Origin: an uncultured Clostridia bacterium
GTDB taxonomy: Bacteria; Bacillota; Clostridia; Lachnospirales; CAG-274
Length of the DNA: 38,817 nt
Reading direction: 5' to 3'
Assembly (NCBI GenBank): GCA_944381435.1
Contig: CALWLD010000022.1
Location: 1 to 38,817, forward strand
The translations under genes were made by a program, and so were the position numbers. This document shows, in pieces, positions 14,372 through 22,169 of the stretch (positions are counted from its first letter, which is position 1; each line of letters opens with the position of its first letter). The notes beneath the pieces are model-generated. The model was not told the DNA's origin, made no database searches, and saw nothing but the letters and a program-made list of their open reading frames with translations.

Positions 14372-16780
14372 ATGAAAAAATATAAAATAGCTATTGCTAA
14401 TACTAGAAACTCTAAATATTGGAAAAACATTGATATAACTTTTGATCATTTTATAAAAAGATTAAAAAAGCCTACAAGAACAGCAGAAACGCAAGGCGAA
14501 TATAAAAATATGACGAAATCAAAACAAGATGAAATAAAAGATGTAGGTGGATTTGTTTGTGGTTATTTAAAAGAAGGTAAAAGAAATAAAAATAGTCTTC
14601 AATATAGAAGTATGCTTACATTAGATGCTGACTTTGCCGAAGATGGTTTTTGCGAGGTGCTAGACTTATGTTTTGATTATGATTACATAATTTATTCTAC
14701 TAGAAAACACGAAGAAGAAAAACCGCGATATAGACTTATTATACCTTTTAATAGAACTTGTGGGCCAGATGAATATGAGGCAGTGGCTAGATATATTGCT
14801 AATGAAATAGGCATAGATATGTTTGATGATTCTACTTATGAACCTAGTAGGCTTATGTATTATCCTAGTGTATCACAGGACCAAAAATATATATTTGAAA
14901 GTCGTAACAAGGGTAAAGAAATAAATGTAGATAAAATATTAAAAGAATATGATGATTGGAAAGACAGAAGCACTTGGTATACATCTTCAAGAATAGGCAA
15001 AGTATTAGATAAACAAATAAAAAAGCAAAAAGACCCTTTAGAAAAGTCAGGTATGGTAGGTACATTTTGTAGGGTATATGATATAGAAACTGTAATAGAT
15101 ACTTATTTAAGTGATGTTTATGAAAAGTGTACTACTGGAGATAGATATACTTATTTAGGTGGTTCTACATACGCAGGAGCTGTTTTATATGAAAATGGTA
15201 CTTTTTTATACTCTAACCACTCTACTGACCCAGCTAGCAACACTTTATGTAATGCTTTTGATTTAGTGCGTATTCATAAATTTGGAGAGTTAGATGAAAA
15301 TGCAAAAGAAAATACACCTTCTACAAAGCTACCTTCTTATTTAGCTATGCTTGAGTTTGCAAGTAATGACAAAAAAGTTAAAAAACTAATGCAAAAAGAA
15401 CGTAGAGAAAGTGCTTTAGAAGATTTTGAAGATATAGAAGATGAAGACTATGCAGAAGATATTGAAGAAAATGACAGTTGGCTAGAAAAATTAGAAACTA
15501 ATAAAAATGGTAAAAATTTAAACACTATAAACAACATAGTTATAATACTTAAAAATGACCCTAACTTAAAAGGTAAAATAGCTTTTAATGAATTTACTCA
15601 AAGACCTATGTTAAAAGGAAAAACACCTTGGAATAAAGCACCTAAAATGTGGGGAGATGAAGACGATTCTAACTTAAGAAACTATATAGAAAAAGTATAT
15701 GGAATAAAAGGAGAAAAGCCTATAAAAGACGCTTGGACTATTGTTTTATATGAAAATATGTATCACCCTATAAGAGATTATATAAAAGGTATAGAATGGG
15801 ACAAAGAAAGCAGAATAGAAACTTTATTTATAGATTATTTAGGTGCAGAAGATAATGAGTATATAAGAGAGGTTACAAAGTGTACTTTAGTAGGGGCTGT
15901 GAAAAGAGTTTTTGAGCCAGGAGCAAAGTTTGATACTGCCATAGTTTTAATAGGGGCCCAGGGCAAAGGTAAAACTGAAATAGTTAAAAGGCTTGGTGGT
16001 GAATGGTTTAATAACAGTTTAACTACTTTTAAAGGTAAAGACGCATACGAACAGTTACAAGGTTCTTGGATAATAGAGCTTGGAGAGTTAGAAGCTATGC
16101 GAAATATAGACTTAAATACAGTAAAACACTTTATGACTAAAACAGAAGATAACTTTAGAGGGGCTTACGCTAGGCACGTTAAATGCAATAAAAGACAATG
16201 TATTTTTATAGGTACATCTAATACATATGACTTTTTAAAAGACCCTACAGGAGATAGACGTTTTTATCCTATAGATTTAGAAAAAACAAAAATAACAAAA
16301 AGTATATTTAAAGATTTAACAAAAGACGAGATAGGACAAATATGGGCCGAAGCATATTACTTATATAAAAAGGGAGAAAAGGCTTATATTGATAATGTAG
16401 AAATATTAAAAGTTGCAGAAAAAGAACAACAAGGACATAGAGAAGATAGCCCTTTCCAGGGTATAATAGAAAATTATTTAAGCATTTTACTGCCAGAACG
16501 TTGGAAGAATATGACTATATCAGAAAGGCTTAAATATTTAAATGATATAAATAGAAATGACCCTTTAGCAGAAGTAGGAACGGTTAAAAGGGATAAGGTG
16601 TGTATCCTTGAAATATGGGTCGAGGCTTTAGGTGGGCAACCTAAAGACTTAGACAGGGCTAAAAGTAATGAAATAAAAAATTGTATCCTTAAAATAGATG
16701 GTTGGGTTTGGAATAAAAAAACAATGCATTTTGGTGGGGAGTATGGAAAACAAAAAGGATTTATTTCTGAAGAGTTTTAA
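14372..16780 (+). CDS. Primase/VapE-type replication ATPase
   Basis: An 802-residue protein. The N-terminal 200 residues resemble an archaeo-eukaryotic-type primase domain (SMLTLDADFA near 83-92, YSTRKHEEEKPRYRLIIP, EPSRLMYYPS). The C-terminal half is a virulence-associated protein E (PF05272) AAA+/SF3-like ATPase: Walker A GAQGKGKTE near 527-535, a Walker B-like WIIELGELEA near 562-571, and a probable arginine finger in GDRRFYP. It would prime and unwind DNA at the origin. The iteron block begins at the base after its stop codon, which fits an initiator next to its origin. Confidence 0.9.
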   Translation: MKKYKIAIANTRNSKYWKNIDITFDHFIKRLKKPTRTAETQGEYKNMTKSKQDEIKDVGGFVCGYLKEGKRNKNSLQYRSMLTLDADFAEDGFCEVLDLCFDYDYIIYSTRKHEEEKPRYRLIIPFNRTCGPDEYEAVARYIANEIGIDMFDDSTYEPSRLMYYPSVSQDQKYIFESRNKGKEINVDKILKEYDDWKDRSTWYTSSRIGKVLDKQIKKQKDPLEKSGMVGTFCRVYDIETVIDTYLSDVYEKCTTGDRYTYLGGSTYAGAVLYENGTFLYSNHSTDPASNTLCNAFDLVRIHKFGELDENAKENTPSTKLPSYLAMLEFASNDKKVKKLMQKERRESALEDFEDIEDEDYAEDIEENDSWLEKLETNKNGKNLNTINNIVIILKNDPNLKGKIAFNEFTQRPMLKGKTPWNKAPKMWGDEDDSNLRNYIEKVYGIKGEKPIKDAWTIVLYENMYHPIRDYIKGIEWDKESRIETLFIDYLGAEDNEYIREVTKCTLVGAVKRVFEPGAKFDTAIVLIGAQGKGKTEIVKRLGGEWFNNSLTTFKGKDAYEQLQGSWIIELGELEAMRNIDLNTVKHFMTKTEDNFRGAYARHVKCNKRQCIFIGTSNTYDFLKDPTGDRRFYPIDLEKTKITKSIFKDLTKDEIGQIWAEAYYLYKKGEKAYIDNVEILKVAEKEQQGHREDSPFQGIIENYLSILLPERWKNMTISERLKYLNDINRNDPLAEVGTVKRDKVCILEIWVEALGGQPKDLDRAKSNEIKNCILKIDGWVWNKKTMHFGGEYGKQKGFISEEF

Positions 16781-17080
16781 GTAACTAAAAAATATAAAAA
16801 AGTAACTAATGTAAAAAATATAGGTAACTAAAACAAGTTACTTTTTAAATATTAGTTACCTATATAGTTACCACTGTAAACACTGAAAATTCAATGAAAA
16901 TTTATATTAAGTAACTAGGTAACTAATATTTATTAATATAAATAATTATATATATTATAGGGTATATATAGGGTTATAGTATCCATAATATATATAATAT
17001 ATAGAAAATAGCTAAAAATTGGTTACATAGTTACCTAAATAGCAGAAACCCTTGAAAATTCAATGTTTTTTAGGGTAACC
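16781..17080. repeat. Iteron-rich A/T block, candidate replication origin
   Basis: This 321-bp non-coding stretch holds at least eleven copies of a GTAACTA/GGTAAC-type word: direct at 16781, 16802, 16824, 16911, 16919 and 17074; inverted at 16836, 16853, 16865, 17021 and 17028. Copies at 16824 and 16853 form a 12-bp inverted repeat with flanks. The middle (16926-17015) is nearly pure A/T, suitable as a DNA-unwinding element. GAAAATTCAATG occurs twice, near 16884 and 17053. Repeats beside a primase/ATPase gene are typical of theta-type phage origins. It contains no ORF that I can support. Confidence 0.7.
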
Positions 17081-17101
17081 AATATAAAATGAGGTAAGTT
17101 T

Positions 17102-17359
17102 ATGTTAGAAAAGGATATAGAGCAAAGTTTGGTTAAACATATTAAAGCTAAAGGTGGCTTATGTATAAAATTAAATTCAAGTACAATGGCAGGTTTGCCA
17201 GATAGATTAGTAATTTTAAAAAATAAAATAATATTTATAGAGCTTAAAGCACCTAAGCAAAAGCCTAGAAAGTTACAAACTGTAATAATGGGCAAGCTTA
17301 AAAGCTTAGGTTGTGATGTTAGAGTAATTGACAATTTAGAAGATATAAAAAATATATAG
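17102..17359 (+). CDS. VRR-NUC domain nuclease
   Basis: An 85-residue stand-alone VRR-NUC (PF08774) protein. The PD-(D/E)XK-type core is visible as E8, GLPDRLVI (Asp near 36) and FIELKAPKQ (Glu and Lys near 48-50). In related phages it lies between the VapE gene and the SNF2 helicase and may resolve branched DNA. SD GAGGTAAG precedes the ATG, which follows the last origin repeat by about 20 bp. Confidence 0.9.
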   Translation: MLEKDIEQSLVKHIKAKGGLCIKLNSSTMAGLPDRLVILKNKIIFIELKAPKQKPRKLQTVIMGKLKSLGCDVRVIDNLEDIKNI

Positions 17360-17370
17360 GAGTTGATATT

Positions 17371-18732
17371 TTGGGACAAGTTTTTAAGCCTCATAACTAT
17401 CAAAAAATAGCTATAAAACACGTTTTGAAAAATAAACGAGCAGGGTTATTTTTAGATATGGGGTTAGGTAAAACAGTAATTACACTTACAGCAATAGACA
17501 AGCTAATGTATGATAGGCTTGAGATAGAGAAAGTGTTAATAATAGCACCACTTAGGGTAGCAGAAGATACTTGGAGCAGAGAAGCAGAAAAATGGGAGCA
17601 TTTAAAACATTTAACAATATCAAAAATTTTAGGTAGTGTAAAAGAGAGACGAAAAGCTTTAATAACAGATGCAGATATTTATATAATTAATCGTGAAAAT
17701 GTAGTTTGGTTAATAAATGAATTATCAAGCTTTGGTAACGGTTGGGGATTTGATATGGTTGTTATAGATGAACTATCAAGCTTTAAGGCTTCATCAAGTA
17801 AAAGATTTAAAGCTTTAAAGAAATACATAACTAAAAGTAATAGAGTACTTGGCCTAACAGGTACACCTAGCCCTAATGGTCTTATAGATTTATGGAGCCA
17901 AGTGTATTTAATTGACAGTGGAGAAAGACTTGGAAAAACTTTAACAGGGTATAGAGAAAGATTCTTTTTGCCCGATAAACGAAACCAACATACCATATTT
18001 AGCTATAAGCCAAAAGAAGAAGCAGAAGATAACATATACAAAAAACTAGAAGATATATGTTTATCTATGACAGCAACAGATTGGTTAGATTTGCCAGAAA
18101 GAATAGACAATATAAACTACATAACTTTTGATAGCAAAGAAGAACAAGCTTATAGAGAGTTTGAAAAAGAAATGTATTTAAGTTTATTAGAGGGAGAAGT
18201 AACGGCAGTTACAAAAGGAGTTTTAACAAATAAGCTTTTACAATTTTGCAATGGGGCTATGTATCTTGAAAGTGGTGGTATAGGTGTTACTAGCGATAAA
18301 AAAATAAAAACATTAGAAGAAATAGTAGAATGTTCTAACGGTAAACCTATTTTATGTTTTTATAGCTATAAGCACGACTTAGAAAGAATAAAAAAGGCCT
18401 TTAAAAAAGCAACAGTTTTAGAAGATAGTGAAACTATCAAACAGTGGAATAATGGCGAGATAGAGCTGCTTTTAACACACCCAGCAAGTGCTGGCCACGG
18501 ACTAAATTTACAAGCAGGGGGTAACATAATTGTTTGGTTTGGCCTTACTTGGAGTTTAGAACTTTATATGCAGGCCAACGCAAGACTACACAGACAAGGA
18601 CAGAAAGAATCTGTTATTATACACCATCTAATAACTAAAAATACTGTTGAAGAAAGAGTATTAAATGCACTTAGAGATAAAAAAGAAGTACAAGATGATT
18701 TAATGGAGTATTTAAAAGCTAAATACGAATAA
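17371..18732 (+). CDS. SNF2-family DEAD-like helicase
   Basis: A 453-residue SF2/SNF2-type ATPase. Motif I DMGLGKTVI (about 29-37), motif II VIDELSSF (about 130-137, DEL in place of DEAH), motif III LTGTPSP (about 162-168), and a C-terminal helicase half ending in motif VI ARLHRQGQ (about 404-411). It probably remodels forks or protein-DNA complexes during replication. Start is TTG at 17371 with SD AGGAG 9 bp upstream; no ATG lies before motif I. It follows VRR-NUC by 11 bp. Confidence 0.93.
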   Translation: MGQVFKPHNYQKIAIKHVLKNKRAGLFLDMGLGKTVITLTAIDKLMYDRLEIEKVLIIAPLRVAEDTWSREAEKWEHLKHLTISKILGSVKERRKALITDADIYIINRENVVWLINELSSFGNGWGFDMVVIDELSSFKASSSKRFKALKKYITKSNRVLGLTGTPSPNGLIDLWSQVYLIDSGERLGKTLTGYRERFFLPDKRNQHTIFSYKPKEEAEDNIYKKLEDICLSMTATDWLDLPERIDNINYITFDSKEEQAYREFEKEMYLSLLEGEVTAVTKGVLTNKLLQFCNGAMYLESGGIGVTSDKKIKTLEEIVECSNGKPILCFYSYKHDLERIKKAFKKATVLEDSETIKQWNNGEIELLLTHPASAGHGLNLQAGGNIIVWFGLTWSLELYMQANARLHRQGQKESVIIHHLITKNTVEERVLNALRDKKEVQDDLMEYLKAKYE

Positions 18733-18743
18733 TGGAGGATACT

Positions 18744-18887
18744 ATGAATTTAGAAGATAAAAAAGTATTTATCTACAGAGCACATAAAAAATATGAAGTT
18801 GAAAAATTACAGGGTAAGACTAATCTTGATTTTACAGAGTGGTTTAAGGAAAATTTCACTATTACAAAAACTGAATTTAAATTATAA
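18744..18887 (+). CDS. Small hypothetical protein (47 aa)
   Basis: Starts MNLEDKKVFIYRAHKKYEVE; charged, no family recognised. SD TGGAGGA precedes the ATG, 11 bp after the helicase stop, so it belongs to the replication operon. Confidence 0.55.
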   Translation: MNLEDKKVFIYRAHKKYEVEKLQGKTNLDFTEWFKENFTITKTEFKL

Positions 18888-18903
18888 ATTAAAGGAGAAA
18901 CTT

Positions 18904-19164
18904 ATGGAATTTAAAGACCTATTAGATACAATGAATGACATTTATACAAGAAAAAATAATGATTATGGTAATAGTTTTGATAAATCTTTAAATGAGTTTG
19001 GAGTTGTTGCTGCTATTGTAAGAATGGAAGATAAATTCAATAGATTAAAAAGTCTATTAAACAATGAACAGAAAGTCAAAGATGAAAGTTTTGAAGACAC
19101 ATTGATAGACTTGGCAAATTATTCAGTTATGACTTGTTTGTACTTGAAAAATAAAAATAATTAG
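18904..19164 (+). CDS. DUF1599 (nucleotide modification-associated domain 1) protein
   Basis: An 86-residue protein matching the DUF1599 family (PF07659): NDYGNSFDKSLNEFG, a central MEDKFNRLKSLL and a terminal DTLIDLANYSVM. The family is all-helical and was linked by comparative genomics to phage nucleotide modification or metabolism; it resembles MazG-like folds. The ATG at 18904 follows SD AAAGGAGA; the longer frame from 18793 overlaps the preceding gene and lacks an SD. Confidence 0.85.
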   Translation: MEFKDLLDTMNDIYTRKNNDYGNSFDKSLNEFGVVAAIVRMEDKFNRLKSLLNNEQKVKDESFEDTLIDLANYSVMTCLYLKNKNN

Positions 19165-19174
19165 TGGAGGTAAT

Positions 19175-19600
19175 ATGACAGATAGACAAAAGAAAGATTT
19201 AATAAAATACTTAAACAGAGCCTTTAAACTGACAAAAATAAAACAAAGGTTAGAAAGGGAATATAAACAAAAGTTAAAAGAAATGGATAGTATAGGCGTA
19301 TCTTGTGAAGAGATAAAAGCAAGTAGTATTGCATCTAAAGTTGAAAATAAAGCAATAGATTTAGTTAGCCTTAAAAAAGATATAGATTTACATAATGTTA
19401 AAATTGAAGAGGTAAAAAGGGAAATAGCTTGTATTATAGACAAACTAGAAGATGATACATTAAAAGATTTATTAAGACTTAGATATTTAGAGTTTAGAAA
19501 ATGGGAAGATATTATGTATATATTAAATTATTCTAGGAGAAATGTTTTTTATAAACATAATGAGGCATTAAAAGAATTATTTAAAATTTATAATAAGTAG
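19175..19600 (+). CDS. DUF1492/ArpU-like late transcription regulator
   Basis: A 141-residue protein with a long N-terminal coiled coil (about 5-90) and a C-terminal sigma region 4-like HTH (about 95-138, RLRYLEFRKWEDIMYILNYS). This is the layout of DUF1492/ArpU/RinA-type activators of late genes in Gram-positive phages, usually encoded just before the terminase genes. A second, diverged protein of the same build follows at 20080, and a candidate late promoter lies between them. SD TGGAGGT precedes the ATG. Confidence 0.8.
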   Translation: MTDRQKKDLIKYLNRAFKLTKIKQRLEREYKQKLKEMDSIGVSCEEIKASSIASKVENKAIDLVSLKKDIDLHNVKIEEVKREIACIIDKLEDDTLKDLLRLRYLEFRKWEDIMYILNYSRRNVFYKHNEALKELFKIYNK

Positions 19601-19629
19601 TTGACATATAACACAATATATAATATTAT
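19601..19629 (+). promoter_or_regulatory. Promoter of antitoxin RNA 1
   Basis: TTGACA (19601-19606), 17-bp spacer, TATTAT (19624-19629), starting right after the stop codon of the preceding gene. The expected start near 19636 leads into a hairpin terminator within about 60 nt, too short for a gene. Confidence 0.8.
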
Positions 19630-19635
19630 ATTTAT

Positions 19636-19696
19636 ATAAAGATATGTTGTTCATTTGAACACCAAAAAGCATAGGAATGGTACTCCTATGCTTTTC
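19636..19696 (+). ncRNA. Antitoxin RNA 1 (about 60 nt)
   Basis: Predicted from its promoter and terminator. Nucleotides 19641-19663 match 19796-19818 at 21 of 23 positions. The latter is the complement of the toxin mRNA start codon and part of its SD, so this RNA can pair with the toxin start region in 23 consecutive pairs, two of them G-U. The same two substitutions create TGTTC-ATTT-GAACA, a stem-loop exposing the anti-AUG sequence. The 3' half is also antisense to the toxin mRNA terminator. Inferred role: blocking toxin translation. Confidence 0.75.
19665..19695. terminator. Bidirectional terminator of type I module 1
   Basis: A perfect 12-bp stem (19665-19676 with 19684-19695), 7-nt loop, T4 on the plus side and T5 on the minus side. 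It ends both the antitoxin RNA (+) and the toxin mRNA (-). Confidence 0.85.
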
Positions 19697-19707
19697 TATG
19701 TAGCAGG

Positions 19708-19809
19708 CTATTTGTTGTCGCTATTATTTCTATCATCTAGCCATTTACATATATAGTATGCAGCTACATTTACAATGATAGAAATTATTAGATTAGATAT
19801 GTTATTCAT
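19708..19809 (-). CDS. Type I toxin-like membrane peptide 1 (33 aa)
   Basis: Sequence MNNISNLIISIIVNVAAYYI then CKWLDDRNNSDNK: one membrane helix with a charged C-terminus, resembling the small type I toxins of clostridial prophages (CKWLD after the helix is typical in my recollection). SD GGGAGGTG is strong but lies in a hairpin (19818-19842). The 5' leader and the end of the coding region are perfectly complementary over 13 nt (19841-19853 and 19710-19722), a 5'-3' closure known from type I toxin mRNAs. Its promoter and a converging antitoxin promoter are both near consensus. The predicted effect is membrane damage when the antitoxin RNA is lost. Confidence 0.8.
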   Translation of the reverse strand: MNNISNLIISIIVNVAAYYICKWLDDRNNSDNK

Positions 19810-19817
19810 TTAAACAC

Positions 19818-19842
19818 CTCCCTTCTGTTGCCAGAATGGGAG
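19818..19842 (-). promoter_or_regulatory. SD-hiding hairpin of toxin 1
   Basis: In the toxin mRNA, CTCCC and TTCT pair with GGGAG and AGAA around a 6-nt loop, with one bulged base. GGGAG is the SD itself, so free mRNA should be poorly translated. Confidence 0.65.
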
Positions 19843-19855
19843 CGACAACAAATAT

Positions 19856-19884
19856 ATATTAACATAAAAGATTTTATATTTCAA
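19856..19884 (-). promoter_or_regulatory. Promoter of toxin 1
   Basis: Minus strand TTGAAA (complement of 19879-19884), 17-bp spacer, TAATAT (complement of 19856-19861). Expected start near 19849, about 40 nt before the ATG. Confidence 0.7.
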
Positions 19885-19891
19885 TAAAACT

Positions 19892-19925
19892 TTGCACTGT
19901 ATTGCACTATTATATGTGATATTAT
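19892..19925 (+). promoter_or_regulatory. Candidate late promoter with tandem activator boxes
   Basis: TTGCACT occurs at 19892-19898 and 19902-19908, one helical turn apart, upstream of an extended -10 (TGATATTAT, 19917-19925) that has no proper -35. That is the form expected of an activator-dependent promoter; the DUF1492 protein encoded at 19175 is the natural candidate. Confidence 0.6.
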
Positions 19926-19930
19926 GTTAT

Positions 19931-20020
19931 TGTAGAAAATATATCTACACTTAATAAATTAAATTTTTGGTATGAGCTAGACTATAAAGCACCTCGCTCA
20001 TTGTGTAAAATTTTATAGTC
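19931..20020 (+). ncRNA. Structured leader with H-type pseudoknot
   Basis: Downstream of the late promoter: a hairpin (19931-19936 with 19944-19949), then two interleaved stems, ATGAGC 19972-19977 with 19996-20001 and GACTATAAA 19980-19988 with 20012-20020. Interleaving makes an H-type pseudoknot. It is followed at once by an intrinsic terminator, which suggests an attenuator or an independent small RNA. Confidence 0.5.
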
Positions 20021-20029
20021 GCAATTTTA

Positions 20030-20058
20030 AAAGCTAGAACGTGTTTCTAGCTTTTTTT
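20030..20058 (+). terminator. Terminator in the late leader
   Basis: Perfect 10-bp stem (20030-20039 with 20045-20054), 5-nt loop, T7 (20052-20058), 22 bp before the first late gene. Late transcripts must pass it, so antitermination or partial readthrough is implied. Confidence 0.8.
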
Positions 20059-20079
20059 GCGTTGAAAGGAGATTAAGTA

Positions 20080-20463
20080 ATGTTAAGAAATGAAGAAATG
20101 GGAAAATACGAGGTTATGCTAAAAGACTATTTTGCTACAAAAAAGAAAATAATGTATATAAATGATAAGATAATTAACTATGAAAAATTAAAAGAAGAGG
20201 GAAATAGCTGTGAGCAAGTCTTTCAAGCACAGAAAGATTTAATTGAAGATTATAAAAGAAAAATAGAAGACTATGTATTTATTGAAAATATATTAGAAAC
20301 AGATTGTTTAAGAGATTATAATCTTTTAGAGGATAGATATTATAAAGGCAAAGCTTGGATTGCAGTTTCTATAGATAACAATTTATCATTAAGACAATGT
20401 TTTAATGTAAGAGATAAAGCATTAAATAAAATAAAGTGGGAATATTTGAAGATGAAGGGTTAG
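20080..20463 (+). CDS. Second DUF1492/ArpU-like protein
   Basis: A 127-residue protein with an N-terminal coiled coil (about 8-80) and a C-terminal HTH-like segment (RYYKGKAWIAVSIDNNLSLR then QCFNVRDKALNKI). It shares its build with the protein at 19175-19600 but little sequence. It stands directly before the small terminase, where RinA/ArpU-type activators or terminase accessory proteins occur. SD AAAGGAG precedes the ATG. Either a late activator or a packaging-associated DNA-binding protein. Confidence 0.65.
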   Translation: MLRNEEMGKYEVMLKDYFATKKKIMYINDKIINYEKLKEEGNSCEQVFQAQKDLIEDYKRKIEDYVFIENILETDCLRDYNLLEDRYYKGKAWIAVSIDNNLSLRQCFNVRDKALNKIKWEYLKMKG

Positions 20464-20466
20464 GAG

Positions 20467-20922
20467 GTGTTATCTATTGAAAATTTAAACATAAAACAAA
20501 AAAGGTTTGCAGATGAGTATTTAATTGACTTAAATGGAACCAAAGCAGCTATAAGAGCAGGTTATTCTGAAAAAACAGCAGAACAACAAGCTGTAAGATT
20601 GTTAAGAAATGTTAAGGTTAAAAACTATATAGATGAACATCTTAAAAAGCTTGAAAGTGAAAAAATAGCAGATACTAAAGAAATAATGGAAAGTTTAACA
20701 AGAATTTTAAGAGGCCAGGAGCAAGAAGAAACTATAGTTATTGAGGGGCAAGGTGATGGCGTATCTAAAGCTAGGAAGATAAAGAAAGAGATAAGCCCTA
20801 AAGATAGATTAAAAGCAGCAGAATTGCTAGGTAAAAGATATGGTTTATTTACAGATAAAATTGAACAAACAACAGAAGTTAAGCCTATTGTGATAACAGG
20901 AGGAGATGACCTTGAAGAATAA
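20467..20922 (+). CDS. terS: Terminase small subunit
   Basis: A Terminase_2 (PF03592) protein that recognises phage DNA for packaging: KQKRFADEYLIDLNGTKAAI then RAGYS in the N-terminal helix-turn-helix region (about 10-50), then a coiled oligomerisation part. Start is uncertain. GTG at 20467 lies inside the strong SD AGGAGGTG and would rely on a weaker AAGGG upstream; ATT at 20476 sits at the ideal distance from AGGAGGTG and gives the usual short N-terminus (M)ENLNIKQKRF. I give the GTG as the conservative choice. Confidence 0.9.
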   Translation: MLSIENLNIKQKRFADEYLIDLNGTKAAIRAGYSEKTAEQQAVRLLRNVKVKNYIDEHLKKLESEKIADTKEIMESLTRILRGQEQEETIVIEGQGDGVSKARKIKKEISPKDRLKAAELLGKRYGLFTDKIEQTTEVKPIVITGGDDLEE

Positions 20923-22159
20923 CATATATTTACCAGATATAGTTGGAAAAGGCTATAAAACCTATTGGAGCTTTAAAGGGCGTTTTAGGGTATGTAAAGG
21001 TTCTAGGGCCAGCAAAAAATCTAAAACAACAGCTTTAAACTTTATAACAAGATTAATAGAATATCCATCTGCTAATCTTTTAGTTGTTAGAAAGACTTAT
21101 AGGACCTTAAAAGATAGTTGTTTTGCAGAGCTTAAATGGGCTATTGATAGGCTAGGTGTATCAAACTATTTTGAATGCAAATTATCACCTTTAGAGATAA
21201 CATACAAACCAACAGGGCAAAAGATATATTTTAGAGGGCTTGATGACCCTTTAAAAATAACATCTATAACAGTATCTACTGGTGTTTTATGTTGGTTATG
21301 GGTAGAAGAAGCTTACGAGATAGGTTCTGAAAGTGATTTTGATATTTTACAAGAAAGTATAAGAGGCGAAGTACCAAAAGGGTTATTTAAGCAAATAACA
21401 TTAACATTTAACCCTTGGAATGAACATCACTGGTTAAAGAAAAGGTTTTTTGATTGTGAACCTAATGAAGATATATTAGCTATAACAACAAATTATACAA
21501 TTAATGAATGGCTTGATGATGCAGATAAAAAAATGTTTGAAGATATGAAAAAGCATAACCCTAAACGTTATCAAGTTGCAGGGCTTGGGAATTGGGGTAT
21601 AACTGATGGTTTGGTTTATGAAAATTTTAAAATAAAAGATTTTAGCTTATTAGATATATTAAAGCAAAATAATATTGAAACAGCTTTTGGTCTTGACTTT
21701 GGTTATACTAACGACCCTACTGCTTTATTTTGTAGTGCTATAGATATAAACAATAAAATAATATATGTATTTGATGAGATTTATAAAAAGGCACTTACAA
21801 ATTTTGATATAGCAAAGCTTATAAAAAATATGAGATATGCTAAAGAAAAAATAATTGCAGATAGTGCAGAGCCTAAAAGTATATACGAGCTTAGAGAACT
21901 AGGACTACAAAGAGTACAAGGCGCTAAAAAGGGAAAAGATAGCCTTATGCACGGTATACAATACATACAAGGATTTGAAATAATAATACACCCTAAGTGT
22001 AAAAACTTTATAACAGAAATAAATAATTATACTTGGGATAAAGATAAAAAAACAGGAAAAAGCCTTAACAAACCTATTGATGAATACAACCATTTACTAG
22101 ATGCAATGCGTTATGCTTTAGAAAGCTATGCACTACAGCCTACATTTACATTTGGTTAG
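20912..22159 (+). CDS. terL: Terminase large subunit
   Basis: A 415-residue packaging motor (Terminase_3-like). ATPase: Walker A-type GSRASKKSKTT (about 30-40) and Walker B VEEAYE (about 131-136). Nuclease: GLDFGYTNDPTA (about 267-278), ADSAEPKS and LLDAMRYALE acidic residues. It cuts the concatemer and drives DNA into the prohead. The TTG at 20912 is 8 nt from GGAGG; an ATG at 20906 is closer but only 2 nt from the SD. It overlaps the small subunit gene by 11 bp. Confidence 0.95.
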   Translation: MKNNIYLPDIVGKGYKTYWSFKGRFRVCKGSRASKKSKTTALNFITRLIEYPSANLLVVRKTYRTLKDSCFAELKWAIDRLGVSNYFECKLSPLEITYKPTGQKIYFRGLDDPLKITSITVSTGVLCWLWVEEAYEIGSESDFDILQESIRGEVPKGLFKQITLTFNPWNEHHWLKKRFFDCEPNEDILAITTNYTINEWLDDADKKMFEDMKKHNPKRYQVAGLGNWGITDGLVYENFKIKDFSLLDILKQNNIETAFGLDFGYTNDPTALFCSAIDINNKIIYVFDEIYKKALTNFDIAKLIKNMRYAKEKIIADSAEPKSIYELRELGLQRVQGAKKGKDSLMHGIQYIQGFEIIIHPKCKNFITEINNYTWDKDKKTGKSLNKPIDEYNHLLDAMRYALESYALQPTFTFG

Positions 22160-22169
22160 GAGGTGTAAA

